A program made the translations under genes and the position numbers. A DNA stretch of 64,000 nucleotides from assembly GCA_020639255.1 (NCBI GenBank), contig JACKGZ010000006.1:1-64000 (forward strand). The letters are read 5' to 3'. The notes beneath the pieces were generated by a model, which made no database searches, had not been told where the DNA came from, and saw nothing but the letters and a program-made list of their open reading frames with translations. This document shows, one piece after another, positions 43,501-49,740 of this stretch (the first letter of the stretch is position 1; every line of letters starts with the position of its first letter). This stretch comes from Phycisphaera sp. (lineage in GTDB: Bacteria > Planctomycetota > Phycisphaerae > Phycisphaerales > UBA1924).

Positions 43501-44101
43501 GTGGGCAAGCTGCGATGCATCAATCGGTTCTGAGCTGTTCCTGAGCGCGGCTGCCGGCGCGGGCGGCACGGGCAATGAAGCAGGCGGCGGCGGCTCTCCA
43601 GGCAGCATCTTTCAGCGGACCGACTACGCGACGGTACGACACGAGCCATCCGATGCGATCGTGCCCGTGTTCACGGTTGCCGAGTTCGTGTACGTCACGC
43701 CCACCGGGCCGTTTTCGACATTCCAGTGGTATCGAGACGGTGTGGTGCTGACCAACGGCGTGACTCCCACGGGCTCGATCGTGAGCGGAGCGCAGTCGCC
43801 CGTGCTCACTGTGCTCTGGCCGGGCCCTCAAGACGAAGCCAGGTACTCCTGCGCCGCTTCCGGACCATGCGGCAACTCTACCAGCAGAGCGGCTTGGCTC
43901 ATCGTGGGCGATGTGAGCCCTGAGTTCTGCCCGGTCGACGTCGATGGCAACGGCCGAATCGACATCGACGATCTCTACTACATCACGCAGCACCCCACGG
44001 ACATCAACGGAGACGGCATCGCTGACGCAGAGGACGCCAGGTGCCTCGAACGCTACCTCCGTCGGAACGAACTGGAGGACATGTCTGCGGGGCGCAGGTG
44101 A
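40565..44101 (+). CDS. Large secreted protein: LVIVD-like repeats, Gly-rich region, Ig-like domain, dockerin-like end
   Basis: The ATG at 40565 places a clean signal peptide (ALVAWAVLAVALLPVGVARAQ) at the start of a 1,178-residue product. Residues ~50-400 hold LVIVD-type propeller units (VRLFDIIDPLNPLPLV, IRIYDTSDPTQLPLLV, IYVYDLSVPSAPVQ). A strand-rich segment follows (ITVDGVLTT-like repeats). Next comes a long glycine-rich region of VSGELRIDG and GGGGGGGRIAW type, as seen in autotransported or adhesive surface proteins. An Ig-like domain (FQWYRDGVVLTNG, YSCAASGPCG) precedes the C-terminal dockerin-like cassette. It is probably a cell-surface adhesin-like protein; no enzyme motif is seen. 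Confidence 0.75.
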   Translation: MGIRTRIGSCALVAWAVLAVALLPVGVARAQGGSPAIVGTIPPPPTTHPFIRGWYYSAQYENRLAEVWVPALGSAVSVRLFDIIDPLNPLPLVDIPTASAGAVMTMRESVIWLLGTPSAGLWRIDFTDLNNIQQTHFSIGAGGTTSTVRMEAHGDLLFVITSSNIRIYDTSDPTQLPLLVDLNPHIVPTALYKGIMVAGNRVYSATTSGSPTDSTQFSIWDISDPTTPVLISTTEFPLMPFYFRLNEKPPAQPMGTLIFADGRPTSTQTVNFPIIDVSNESFPVVIGGIATGLTSSNGWLRHVGTTAYVAIGGDIYVYDLSVPSAPVQRFHGSAVDGTYFNGFDSQVGAVFVARSTSFTLTIIDGSGAIGSLSAYVLEPTVIGPDDDTIHGIPLSDAHVFVLTGSGDEISPGFVAPSFSNGSLSIEGDHTIASLFISGGSVTVDGVLTTASFEATDTAVTVDGVLAADTFEVSGTDVLIQGELEAGSVAAKLGTQIDLRGRITTGNILLEGGSRLTHPQFSLIDLSVAQDGSDEVRGADILVSGDAFIDATSRIDVSEKGYFPGDGPGAGVNMLRGPSLGGDVYVGSGAGHGGIGGAANGRQPDFAGGAYGDFRWPTEFGSGGGAAGGGAGCSGGPATAKGGGVITLHVSGELRIDGWIEADGQATSGMTGGGSGGSVLVTTSSLRGSGSITAIGGASQGSGFCGAGGAGAGGRIAVYAGESLGWSGAMSAHAGIQGSRAGAGTIYFGPGMNAEPQLIIDNSFVQNGILSENGVTPLGGDHAVGLVRIREGGLLSGVPDGEDMRLFAASDVIVESGAYLGVGGFIFDTAGATPGETGEASGGGAGHGGAGGRGGDNSFDGVGGEGGGITGTAQLSPPSRGSRGGRASNGVLGPSGPGGAGGGFLEVNAASQLIINGALNADGTDGPAGTGGGSGGGILMRAGSITGTGSITARGGDGGSGQSGFGGTAGGGGGGGGRIAWASCDASIGSELFLSAAAGAGGTGNEAGGGGSPGSIFQRTDYATVRHEPSDAIVPVFTVAEFVYVTPTGPFSTFQWYRDGVVLTNGVTPTGSIVSGAQSPVLTVLWPGPQDEARYSCAASGPCGNSTSRAAWLIVGDVSPEFCPVDVDGNGRIDIDDLYYITQHPTDINGDGIADAEDARCLERYLRRNELEDMSAGRR
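43928..44101 (+). repeat. Shared dockerin-like cassette, copy 1
   Basis: This 174 bp end of the gene encodes the calcium-loop pair DGNGRIDIDDLYY and DINGDGIADAEDA and ends in RRNELEDMSAGRR. It is nearly identical at DNA level to copies at 45765-45938 and 46771-46941. Confidence 0.75.
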
Positions 44102-44228
44102 AGCAAGTGATCCTGCGTAGCGTGTGCTTTGGAGGACTGAAGTCGGAGCCAGTCATGCAAACACTGCATATCGGTTCGTGCCGACTCGCATCTCGTATCA
44201 ACCAATCAAAGATGTTCGAGGAGATACA

Positions 44229-45938
44229 GTGAATATTGGAATATCGTTTGCAATACTTACGCTTGTCACAGGCACATTTGGCGCAACGGCTCAATTGACG
44301 GATCCATTCCCGCCTCTGGTGAGTGTCAGTTCGCTAGACGGGAACATCGGGTTCAGCATGACCGACTCCTCATTGCTGTTCGCAAATGCCCGTTTAGGCA
44401 GATCGCTCACAGGACTTGGCGATATCGATGGCGATGGAATCTCAGACTTTGCGGCTGCTGCAAGTGACGCGAGCAGCAGTCGAGTGAGAGTGGTGTTCGG
44501 CGGCAGTTCGCTAGCTGGCGGTTCGGTACTTGACCTGAATTCGCTGCCATCAACGCAAACCTTGAACGTGTTTGGCGAGGGTGCCGTCCGTATCGTTGGC
44601 TTTGTTGGAGACATCAATGGGGACGGCCTTGCGGAGATCGCCTTCACCGGTCCTAGTGTCGCCTATGTCATCTTTGGGTCTGCCGAACTTCGCAATGCCA
44701 ACGGTAGCTTCTCGTTGGCGACGCTCGATGGGTCAAATGGGTTCATCTTTACTGGACTAGAAAGTGCAAGCAATCGGTTGCCGGACATTTCGGGCGTTGG
44801 TGACATTAATCACGACGGTTTCCAAGACTTTGCTGTGGGATCCCCGCTCTCAGATGGAAACGGATCGGACTCGGGGCGGGTGCATGTTGTTTATGGCGGC
44901 ACCATGGTGGGGGCTTCCGGGGCGATTGCAGCATCATCACTGAATGGGGCGGCTGGGTTTACGATCAATGGCGTTGCGTCAGACGATGCGATCGGCACAC
45001 AAGTATCCGGAGGTAGCGATATCAACGGGGATGGGATTGATGACCTGGTGCTAGGTGGCGAGGGCGATTTGCCGTCTGCCTCACGCGGCGAAAGGACATA
45101 TGTCGTTTATGGAGCCACAGGGTTGGGATCGAGTGGATCGTTTAACCTCTCCCTCATCGACGGTAGCAATGGATTCGTGATTGGAGCGGGAACTCCAGGT
45201 GACCGCGGCGGAGCGGTGGTTGAGTCAATCGGTGATGTCAACAACGACGGTCTCGGTGATGTTCTTGTCGCTTTCCCAAACTGGAGTTCATTTCAAGGTC
45301 GGGTGATGGTGGTCTTTGGCTCGGAAGACGATCGTGGCGCTGGGCCGCTAAACCCTGAGGATCTTGATGGTAGCAACGGCTTTCTCCTTGTGGCCGAAGA
45401 CTACGATTCATTCGGTACGTCCGCAGCTCCTCTCGGAGACGTTAACAACGACAATATAGATGATTTTATTGTTGGCGCACCCTTTGCCCAGGTTCCCGGC
45501 TTGAATACCCCAGGGGCGTGCGTCGTCGTATTTGGGAGCACAAATCTCGGGGCGACGGGTCTTGTGTCCGCGAACTCATTCGACGGAACCAATGGATTCG
45601 TAGTGACGGGAAGCGGCGCTGAAGATCAAACGGGTGCCAGCGTAGCATTGTGCGGGGACATCAATGAAGATGGGGTCAACGATATATTAATTGGTGTACC
45701 GAGAGCAGGATCGTTTGATTTTGGCCGATTGGACGTCGTTCTTGGTCGTCTACTTGCAGCGATGTGCCCGGTCGATGTTGACGGCGACGGCCGGATCGAC
45801 ATCGACGACCTCTACTACATCACGCAGCACCCGACGGACATCAACGGAGACGGCATCGCTGACGCAGAGGACGCTAGGTGCCTCGAACGCTACCTCCGTC
45901 GGAACGAGCTGGAAGACATGACCGCGGGGCGCAGGTAA
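44229..45938 (+). CDS. Secreted FG-GAP (integrin-like propeller) protein with dockerin-like end
   Basis: The GTG at 44229 is chosen because GGAG lies five bases upstream and a signal peptide (ISFAILTLVTGTFGATAQ) follows. The 569-residue product is built of about seven FG-GAP repeats, each with a calcium loop of the D-x-D/N-x-D/N-G type such as GDIDGDGISDF, GDINHDGFQDF and GDVNNDNIDDF, and VVFGS-type strands. It ends with the shared dockerin-like cassette (45765-45938). FG-GAP propellers bind ligands or other surface proteins. It lies 127 bases after the previous gene on the same strand and is probably expressed with it. Confidence 0.82.
   Translation: MNIGISFAILTLVTGTFGATAQLTDPFPPLVSVSSLDGNIGFSMTDSSLLFANARLGRSLTGLGDIDGDGISDFAAAASDASSSRVRVVFGGSSLAGGSVLDLNSLPSTQTLNVFGEGAVRIVGFVGDINGDGLAEIAFTGPSVAYVIFGSAELRNANGSFSLATLDGSNGFIFTGLESASNRLPDISGVGDINHDGFQDFAVGSPLSDGNGSDSGRVHVVYGGTMVGASGAIAASSLNGAAGFTINGVASDDAIGTQVSGGSDINGDGIDDLVLGGEGDLPSASRGERTYVVYGATGLGSSGSFNLSLIDGSNGFVIGAGTPGDRGGAVVESIGDVNNDGLGDVLVAFPNWSSFQGRVMVVFGSEDDRGAGPLNPEDLDGSNGFLLVAEDYDSFGTSAAPLGDVNNDNIDDFIVGAPFAQVPGLNTPGACVVVFGSTNLGATGLVSANSFDGTNGFVVTGSGAEDQTGASVALCGDINEDGVNDILIGVPRAGSFDFGRLDVVLGRLLAAMCPVDVDGDGRIDIDDLYYITQHPTDINGDGIADAEDARCLERYLRRNELEDMTAGRR
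45765..45938 (+). repeat. Shared dockerin-like cassette, copy 2
   Basis: This 174 bp copy of the C-terminal cassette differs from copy 1 at only a few bases and ends in RRNELEDMTAGRR. Confidence 0.75.
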
Positions 45939-45975
45939 AGCCCGCAGTCCAGCTATATCGAAATTCGGAGGAGTC

Positions 45976-46941
45976 ATGACATCAATGCGATCTATGCGAG
46001 AACGGTGTTTTGTTCTTGCACTGCTTGGATCAATGAGCACCAGCGTCGTGTACGGACAGCACCTCGTGCTCGACCAGGAGTTCGACACCGTCCTGATTAG
46101 CCCTGCGGGGAGCGAGGGCAACCCTGGCGACACCGGGACGTTTGCACAGATTACTATCGAAGCAGTGGTCTGGTGTACCTCGTTCCCGCTTGAAGACTGG
46201 CAGATCTACACTGAGTTGCAGCCGTTCGCCGAAGACAAGCAACTCTTGGCGCGACAAGATCTTGGCGCGGCGGGCTCCATCTTGGTGGGGGGATTTTCAA
46301 ATGTGTCTGGTGCGCCTGGATTTGCAGTGACAGGTGCGGCGCCCAACCCGTTCAAATGGGTGCACATCGCTTATCAGTATAACGGTGCCCAAGAACAGAT
46401 CTATATTGATGGCCATCTCGTCGCATCGCGCGATGTGGTTGGCACGATCGGTGAAGGACTGAATGAACAATCTCGCATTGGCGCGATCAACCGTGGCAGT
46501 GGTGGCATCCGTCGCTCATTTCGGGGCGCCATAGATAGCCTCCGAGTGTCCGATGTGGCGCGTTACTCGGGTGAGACATACGAGCCGCCTCTCGGGGACA
46601 TGGCTCTGGATTCCAACACCAGGATGTTGTTTCGCTTCAATGAGCAGCCAGACTCTGAGGGTCGCATCTATAGCGCCGACGGAGGCTTCGTCGGAAGCTT
46701 CGGAGCTGCCCTGGGAGGTGGAGCAACCTCCACAAGCCCTGATGTCCAGTTCTTTGTGCCATGCCTGAGCTGTTTGGATGTCGATGGCGACGGCCGGATT
46801 AACATCGACGACCTCAACTACATCACGCAGCACCCCACGGACATCAACGGAGACGGCATCGCTGACGCTGAGGATGCGGCGTGCCTGGAACGCTACTTGC
46901 GCCGGAACGAGATCGAGGACATGACCGCTGGTCGGCGCTAA
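45976..46941 (+). CDS. Secreted LamG-like (concanavalin-fold) protein with dockerin-like end
   Basis: GGAGG precedes the ATG. The 321-residue protein has a signal peptide (CFVLALLGSMSTSVVYGQ) and a LamG/concanavalin-type jelly roll with WVHIAYQYNGAQEQIYIDGHLVASRD, SRIGAINRGSGG and FRGAIDSLRVSDVARYSG. The shared dockerin-like cassette follows, ending in RRNEIEDMTAGRR. It is the last of three consecutive genes with this tail, 37 bases after the second, so they look like one operon. The jelly roll suggests carbohydrate or protein binding. Confidence 0.82.
   Translation: MTSMRSMRERCFVLALLGSMSTSVVYGQHLVLDQEFDTVLISPAGSEGNPGDTGTFAQITIEAVVWCTSFPLEDWQIYTELQPFAEDKQLLARQDLGAAGSILVGGFSNVSGAPGFAVTGAAPNPFKWVHIAYQYNGAQEQIYIDGHLVASRDVVGTIGEGLNEQSRIGAINRGSGGIRRSFRGAIDSLRVSDVARYSGETYEPPLGDMALDSNTRMLFRFNEQPDSEGRIYSADGGFVGSFGAALGGGATSTSPDVQFFVPCLSCLDVDGDGRINIDDLNYITQHPTDINGDGIADAEDAACLERYLRRNEIEDMTAGRR
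46771..46941 (+). repeat. Shared dockerin-like cassette, copy 3
   Basis: This 171 bp copy is one codon shorter near its start and has a few substitutions (INIDDLNY, AEDAACL). It ends in RRNEIEDMTAGRR. Confidence 0.75.
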
Positions 46942-47156
46942 TGGAGTGGCCCCATGAGACTTTAGGCTTTCAGTACGGTTGTACTCGGCACGGGGAAGGT
47001 GGCTTTTGCCAATGGAGGTGTGTTTGTGCTTGGTGGGCGTGGCATATGCTCGGATCGCATCTATGAAAGACTTGGTGCATTGTGTCTCGTTCAAACCGTT
47101 TCGGCAGTGGACGACTAACCTTCTCCCTTGATCTAGTTCCATTCACCGATGTAAAA
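46942..47156. other. Gene-free stretch before the second tRNA fragment
   Basis: No gene is seen between the LamG-like gene and the tRNA-Gly 3' fragment. Together with 47217-47388 this makes a ~450 bp gene-free region. Confidence 0.45.
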
Positions 47157-47186
47157 GTCGTCGGTTCAAATCTGATCACCCGCTTT
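47157..47186 (+). pseudogene. tRNA-Gly 3'-end fragment
   Basis: Thirty bases match 37235-37264 with a single difference (C to T in the T stem) and comprise the T arm and 3' acceptor strand. No anticodon arm lies upstream. It is in the same orientation as the other fragment, as expected for attachment-site repeats. Confidence 0.6.
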
Positions 47187-47190
47187 GGGA

Positions 47191-47216
47191 CGCCCGGTAC
47201 CGGTTCGTACCGGGCG
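47191..47216. terminator. Strong hairpin after the tRNA fragment
   Basis: CGCCCGGTAC and GTACCGGGCG form a perfect ten-pair stem with a six-base loop. There is no T-run on the plus strand, so it may be the decayed terminator of a former tRNA gene or a structural element. Confidence 0.5.
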
Positions 47217-47388
47217 CTGTCGTTGGTGGGCGGACGTTGTTGTTCTCTTGCCTGTCAGCTCAGCATCAGCCCCTGAGAACGGCTGATCCTGTGACTGCAG
47301 GCCGGCGCGTGCTCAGGGGCTGTTTGCTGTGTCTGCTTTCCGTGGAGTGAGAGCAGATCATCGGAACCGTTAAGCTTTGCTGTTGGAT

Positions 47389-48471
47389 TCAGTTTGCCGA
47401 CTTCCGGCACACGTAGAAGTAGTTCATGACGTCGTGCAGAAGCGTGTTGACGTCGATGCTCTCGAATCCTGCTGTTTCAAACATCTCGAGGGCCAGTTCC
47501 TTGCCCCAAGCCGCTCCGAGTCCGGCGCCGCCCTGGGCGAGCGAGACGGTCATGCAATGCATGCATGAAACGGTGTAGATGAACGGGGCGAGCGGGCCGC
47601 CGATGTTCTGCTCAACGAAGCTGGAGCCGTAGATGTCCTGGGCGAGGAAGACACCGCCCGGCTTGAGCGATGTGTGCACGCCCGCGAGCAGACCGGCCGG
47701 GTCTTTCTGGTCGTGGACAACGTCGAACCCGGTGACAAAGTCGTACTTTGCCGGCTCGGCGAACGCACTGAGGTCACGCATCTCGAACTTGATGTTCTTG
47801 AGGCCCTTCTCGGCTGCGGTTTGCTTCGCGTGGCTGATGGCCTCTTCGGAGAGGTCGTAGCCCGTGAACGAGCTCTTCGGGAAACGCTCGGCGAGCGAGA
47901 TGATCGCGTGGCCTCGTCCGCATCCGACATCGAGGAGTGACGCTCCGGATTCGAGCTTGGCGTTCATGCCGTTCACGAGCGGGAGGATCGCCTCGACGAG
48001 ACCCGACACGACGGTCTGATCGCTCATCTCTGCCATGACGGTGTGGAAGCGAGGGTATGAGGAGTAGGGGACGCCGCCACCGTTGCGGAAGCAATCGACG
48101 ATCCCATCCTCGACCGATGCGAGCACCGGCAGGAACTGGAAGGCCACTCCGAGGTTGTTTGGTGAGGATGAACGGGTGAGGAATGCTGCGTGCGACTCGG
48201 GTAGCAGGTATCGGCCGATCTCCGGGTCGTAGTCGACGATCTCACCGGTGACCATGGCGCCGAGCCACTCGCGGACGTATCGCTCGTTGAGGTCCGCACG
48301 TTCTGCGAGTTCGTGGCTTGTGGCCGGCCCACCCGCGGCGAGCACATCGAAGAGCCCCGTGCGATGTCCCACGGAGATCATAAGGCCGACGGCACCGCCG
48401 TTGAGATACCCCAGCAGCTTCCCGGCGAAGGCTTCGGCAGACTGAACATTGATTGAGCACGCCTGACACAT
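47389..48471 (-). CDS. Class I SAM-dependent methyltransferase with N-terminal winged helix (Rv2258c-like)
   Basis: This 360-residue protein has an N-terminal winged-helix dimerisation region (about 15-95: GLFDVLAAGGPATSHELAERADLNERYVREWL) and the SAM-binding motif LLDVGCGRGHA (179-189). VHDQKDP and LKPGGVFLAQD are typical of the Rv2258c family. AAGGA seven bases before the ATG supports the start. Three cysteines near the ends (MCQAC, SCMHCM) are notable and could bind metal or arsenic-like ligands, though the family's substrates are largely unknown. It lies 70 bases downstream of the sigma gene on the same strand. Confidence 0.82.
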   Translation of the reverse strand: MCQACSINVQSAEAFAGKLLGYLNGGAVGLMISVGHRTGLFDVLAAGGPATSHELAERADLNERYVREWLGAMVTGEIVDYDPEIGRYLLPESHAAFLTRSSSPNNLGVAFQFLPVLASVEDGIVDCFRNGGGVPYSSYPRFHTVMAEMSDQTVVSGLVEAILPLVNGMNAKLESGASLLDVGCGRGHAIISLAERFPKSSFTGYDLSEEAISHAKQTAAEKGLKNIKFEMRDLSAFAEPAKYDFVTGFDVVHDQKDPAGLLAGVHTSLKPGGVFLAQDIYGSSFVEQNIGGPLAPFIYTVSCMHCMTVSLAQGGAGLGAAWGKELALEMFETAGFESIDVNTLLHDVMNYFYVCRKSAN

Positions 48472-48541
48472 GGCAGTTCCTTTCAGAAAGAGGTCTGCCA
48501 GTCGTGCGGAATCGGGGGGAGACGGTGCTCAGGGTGTCAAA

Positions 48542-49135
48542 CTATTTTTTAATCGACTCCTCGCCGCCCTCGACGCCGAGCGCGTCATAGAGCCACGCGC
48601 GTGCGAAAGCCCATTGGCGACGGACCGTTGAGAATGACACGCCGGTGACCTCGGCGATGTCTTCCAGTCGCATGCCGACGAAATATCGGTATCGGACCAC
48701 GATCGCCAGATCGGGCTCCTGAGCTTCGAGTTTGCTCAACGCCTCGTGCACCTCGAGCACGCCAAGACCGCTCCCGGGGCTCTCGTCGGCTGCGGCATCG
48801 CGTACCTCGTCGAATGTCACTCGCGCCCGCTCGCCGCCCCGCTTGAGTGCCGCCTTGGCGCGGGCATGGTCGACGAGCACCCGCTCCATCGCTCTCGCAG
48901 CCGCCCCGAAGAATTGCGGCCTGTGGATCAGATCTTCCTGATTCCCGACCAGTCGGAGGAAGGCTTCGTTGACGAGGGCCGTGGGCTGGAGCGTGTGATC
49001 TTCTCTTTCGGACCTCATTCGGGCCGCAGCCATGGTCCTCAGCTCGTCGTAGACGGCCTCGAAAAGGCGTTCGGTCGCCCCGGACTCGCCGGATCCAACC
49101 GCCTCGAGCAGCATGGTTACATCCCGGGAATCCAT
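48542..49135 (-). CDS. ECF-like sigma factor (Sigma70_ECF family)
   Basis: This 197-residue protein has ELRTMAAARMRSEREDHTLQPTALVNEAFLRL and AMERVLVDHARAKAALKRGG in region 2, and region 4 with YFVGMRLEDIAEVTGVSFSTVRRQWAFARAWL. It diverges from the hypothetical gene and kinase at 49217-52530, so this is the third sigma/kinase neighbourhood in the window, here head to head rather than in one operon. Confidence 0.88.
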   Translation of the reverse strand: MDSRDVTMLLEAVGSGESGATERLFEAVYDELRTMAAARMRSEREDHTLQPTALVNEAFLRLVGNQEDLIHRPQFFGAAARAMERVLVDHARAKAALKRGGERARVTFDEVRDAAADESPGSGLGVLEVHEALSKLEAQEPDLAIVVRYRYFVGMRLEDIAEVTGVSFSTVRRQWAFARAWLYDALGVEGGEESIKK

Positions 49136-49216
49136 AGACTGAGTTTAGCAGATCGCGAAGGGATTTTTTGAGTTTGGTGAGCACCAGGGAGCCCTGATTT
49201 CGCATGGCCTATCGCC

Positions 49217-49717
49217 ATGCCGGATGCGCTGAACACCAAACCCGTGCAGAGCCCAAGGGAACCCCCCGCGGCGAAGCGATTGTCAGATCTCGCGCTGCGA
49301 TTCACTCTCGGCAAGCTCAATGCGAACGAATGTGACCATACGACACTCATCGCCCTGATCGCGTGGCTGTTGCTCAAGAGCGATGAAGCCATCGCCACGC
49401 AGCGGATCATCTCGGGCTTGCGAGGCCTGGATCGTTCCGGCTGCCCGCCGCTCGCGCCGGGTCGGGGCTATAACGAGACGGTTGCGGGGTTCTGGATCAC
49501 AATTGTTCGGCGGTATCTCACGACACGGGTGCACCATGCAGACCCGGCAAGGGCTGTTCGATCGGTCGTAGAGGCATTCGCGGGCAAGCCCGAGCTGATC
49601 TTCGACTACTTCTCGCGGAGGCGATTACACTCTTGGGAAGCCAGGGCACACTGGATCGAGCCGGACATCAAGCCGCTCCCCGATGCACCGGCGCCAACGG
49701 ATCGGACCGATCCATGA
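49217..49717 (+). CDS. Conserved-looking protein of unknown function
   Basis: This 166-residue protein shows the pattern of a widespread uncharacterised family: a histidine-containing first helix (ECDHTTLIALIAWLLL), a GL-R helix (IISGLRGLDRSG), then GYNETVAGFWITIVRRYL, with YNET-FW as the signature. The function of that family is not known to me. Its stop overlaps a possible ATG of the kinase (ATGA at 49714-49717), suggesting shared expression with it. Confidence 0.65.
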   Translation: MPDALNTKPVQSPREPPAAKRLSDLALRFTLGKLNANECDHTTLIALIAWLLLKSDEAIATQRIISGLRGLDRSGCPPLAPGRGYNETVAGFWITIVRRYLTTRVHHADPARAVRSVVEAFAGKPELIFDYFSRRRLHSWEARAHWIEPDIKPLPDAPAPTDRTDP

Positions 49718-49740
49718 TCTGTGCAGCAGGGGGTGAACGC

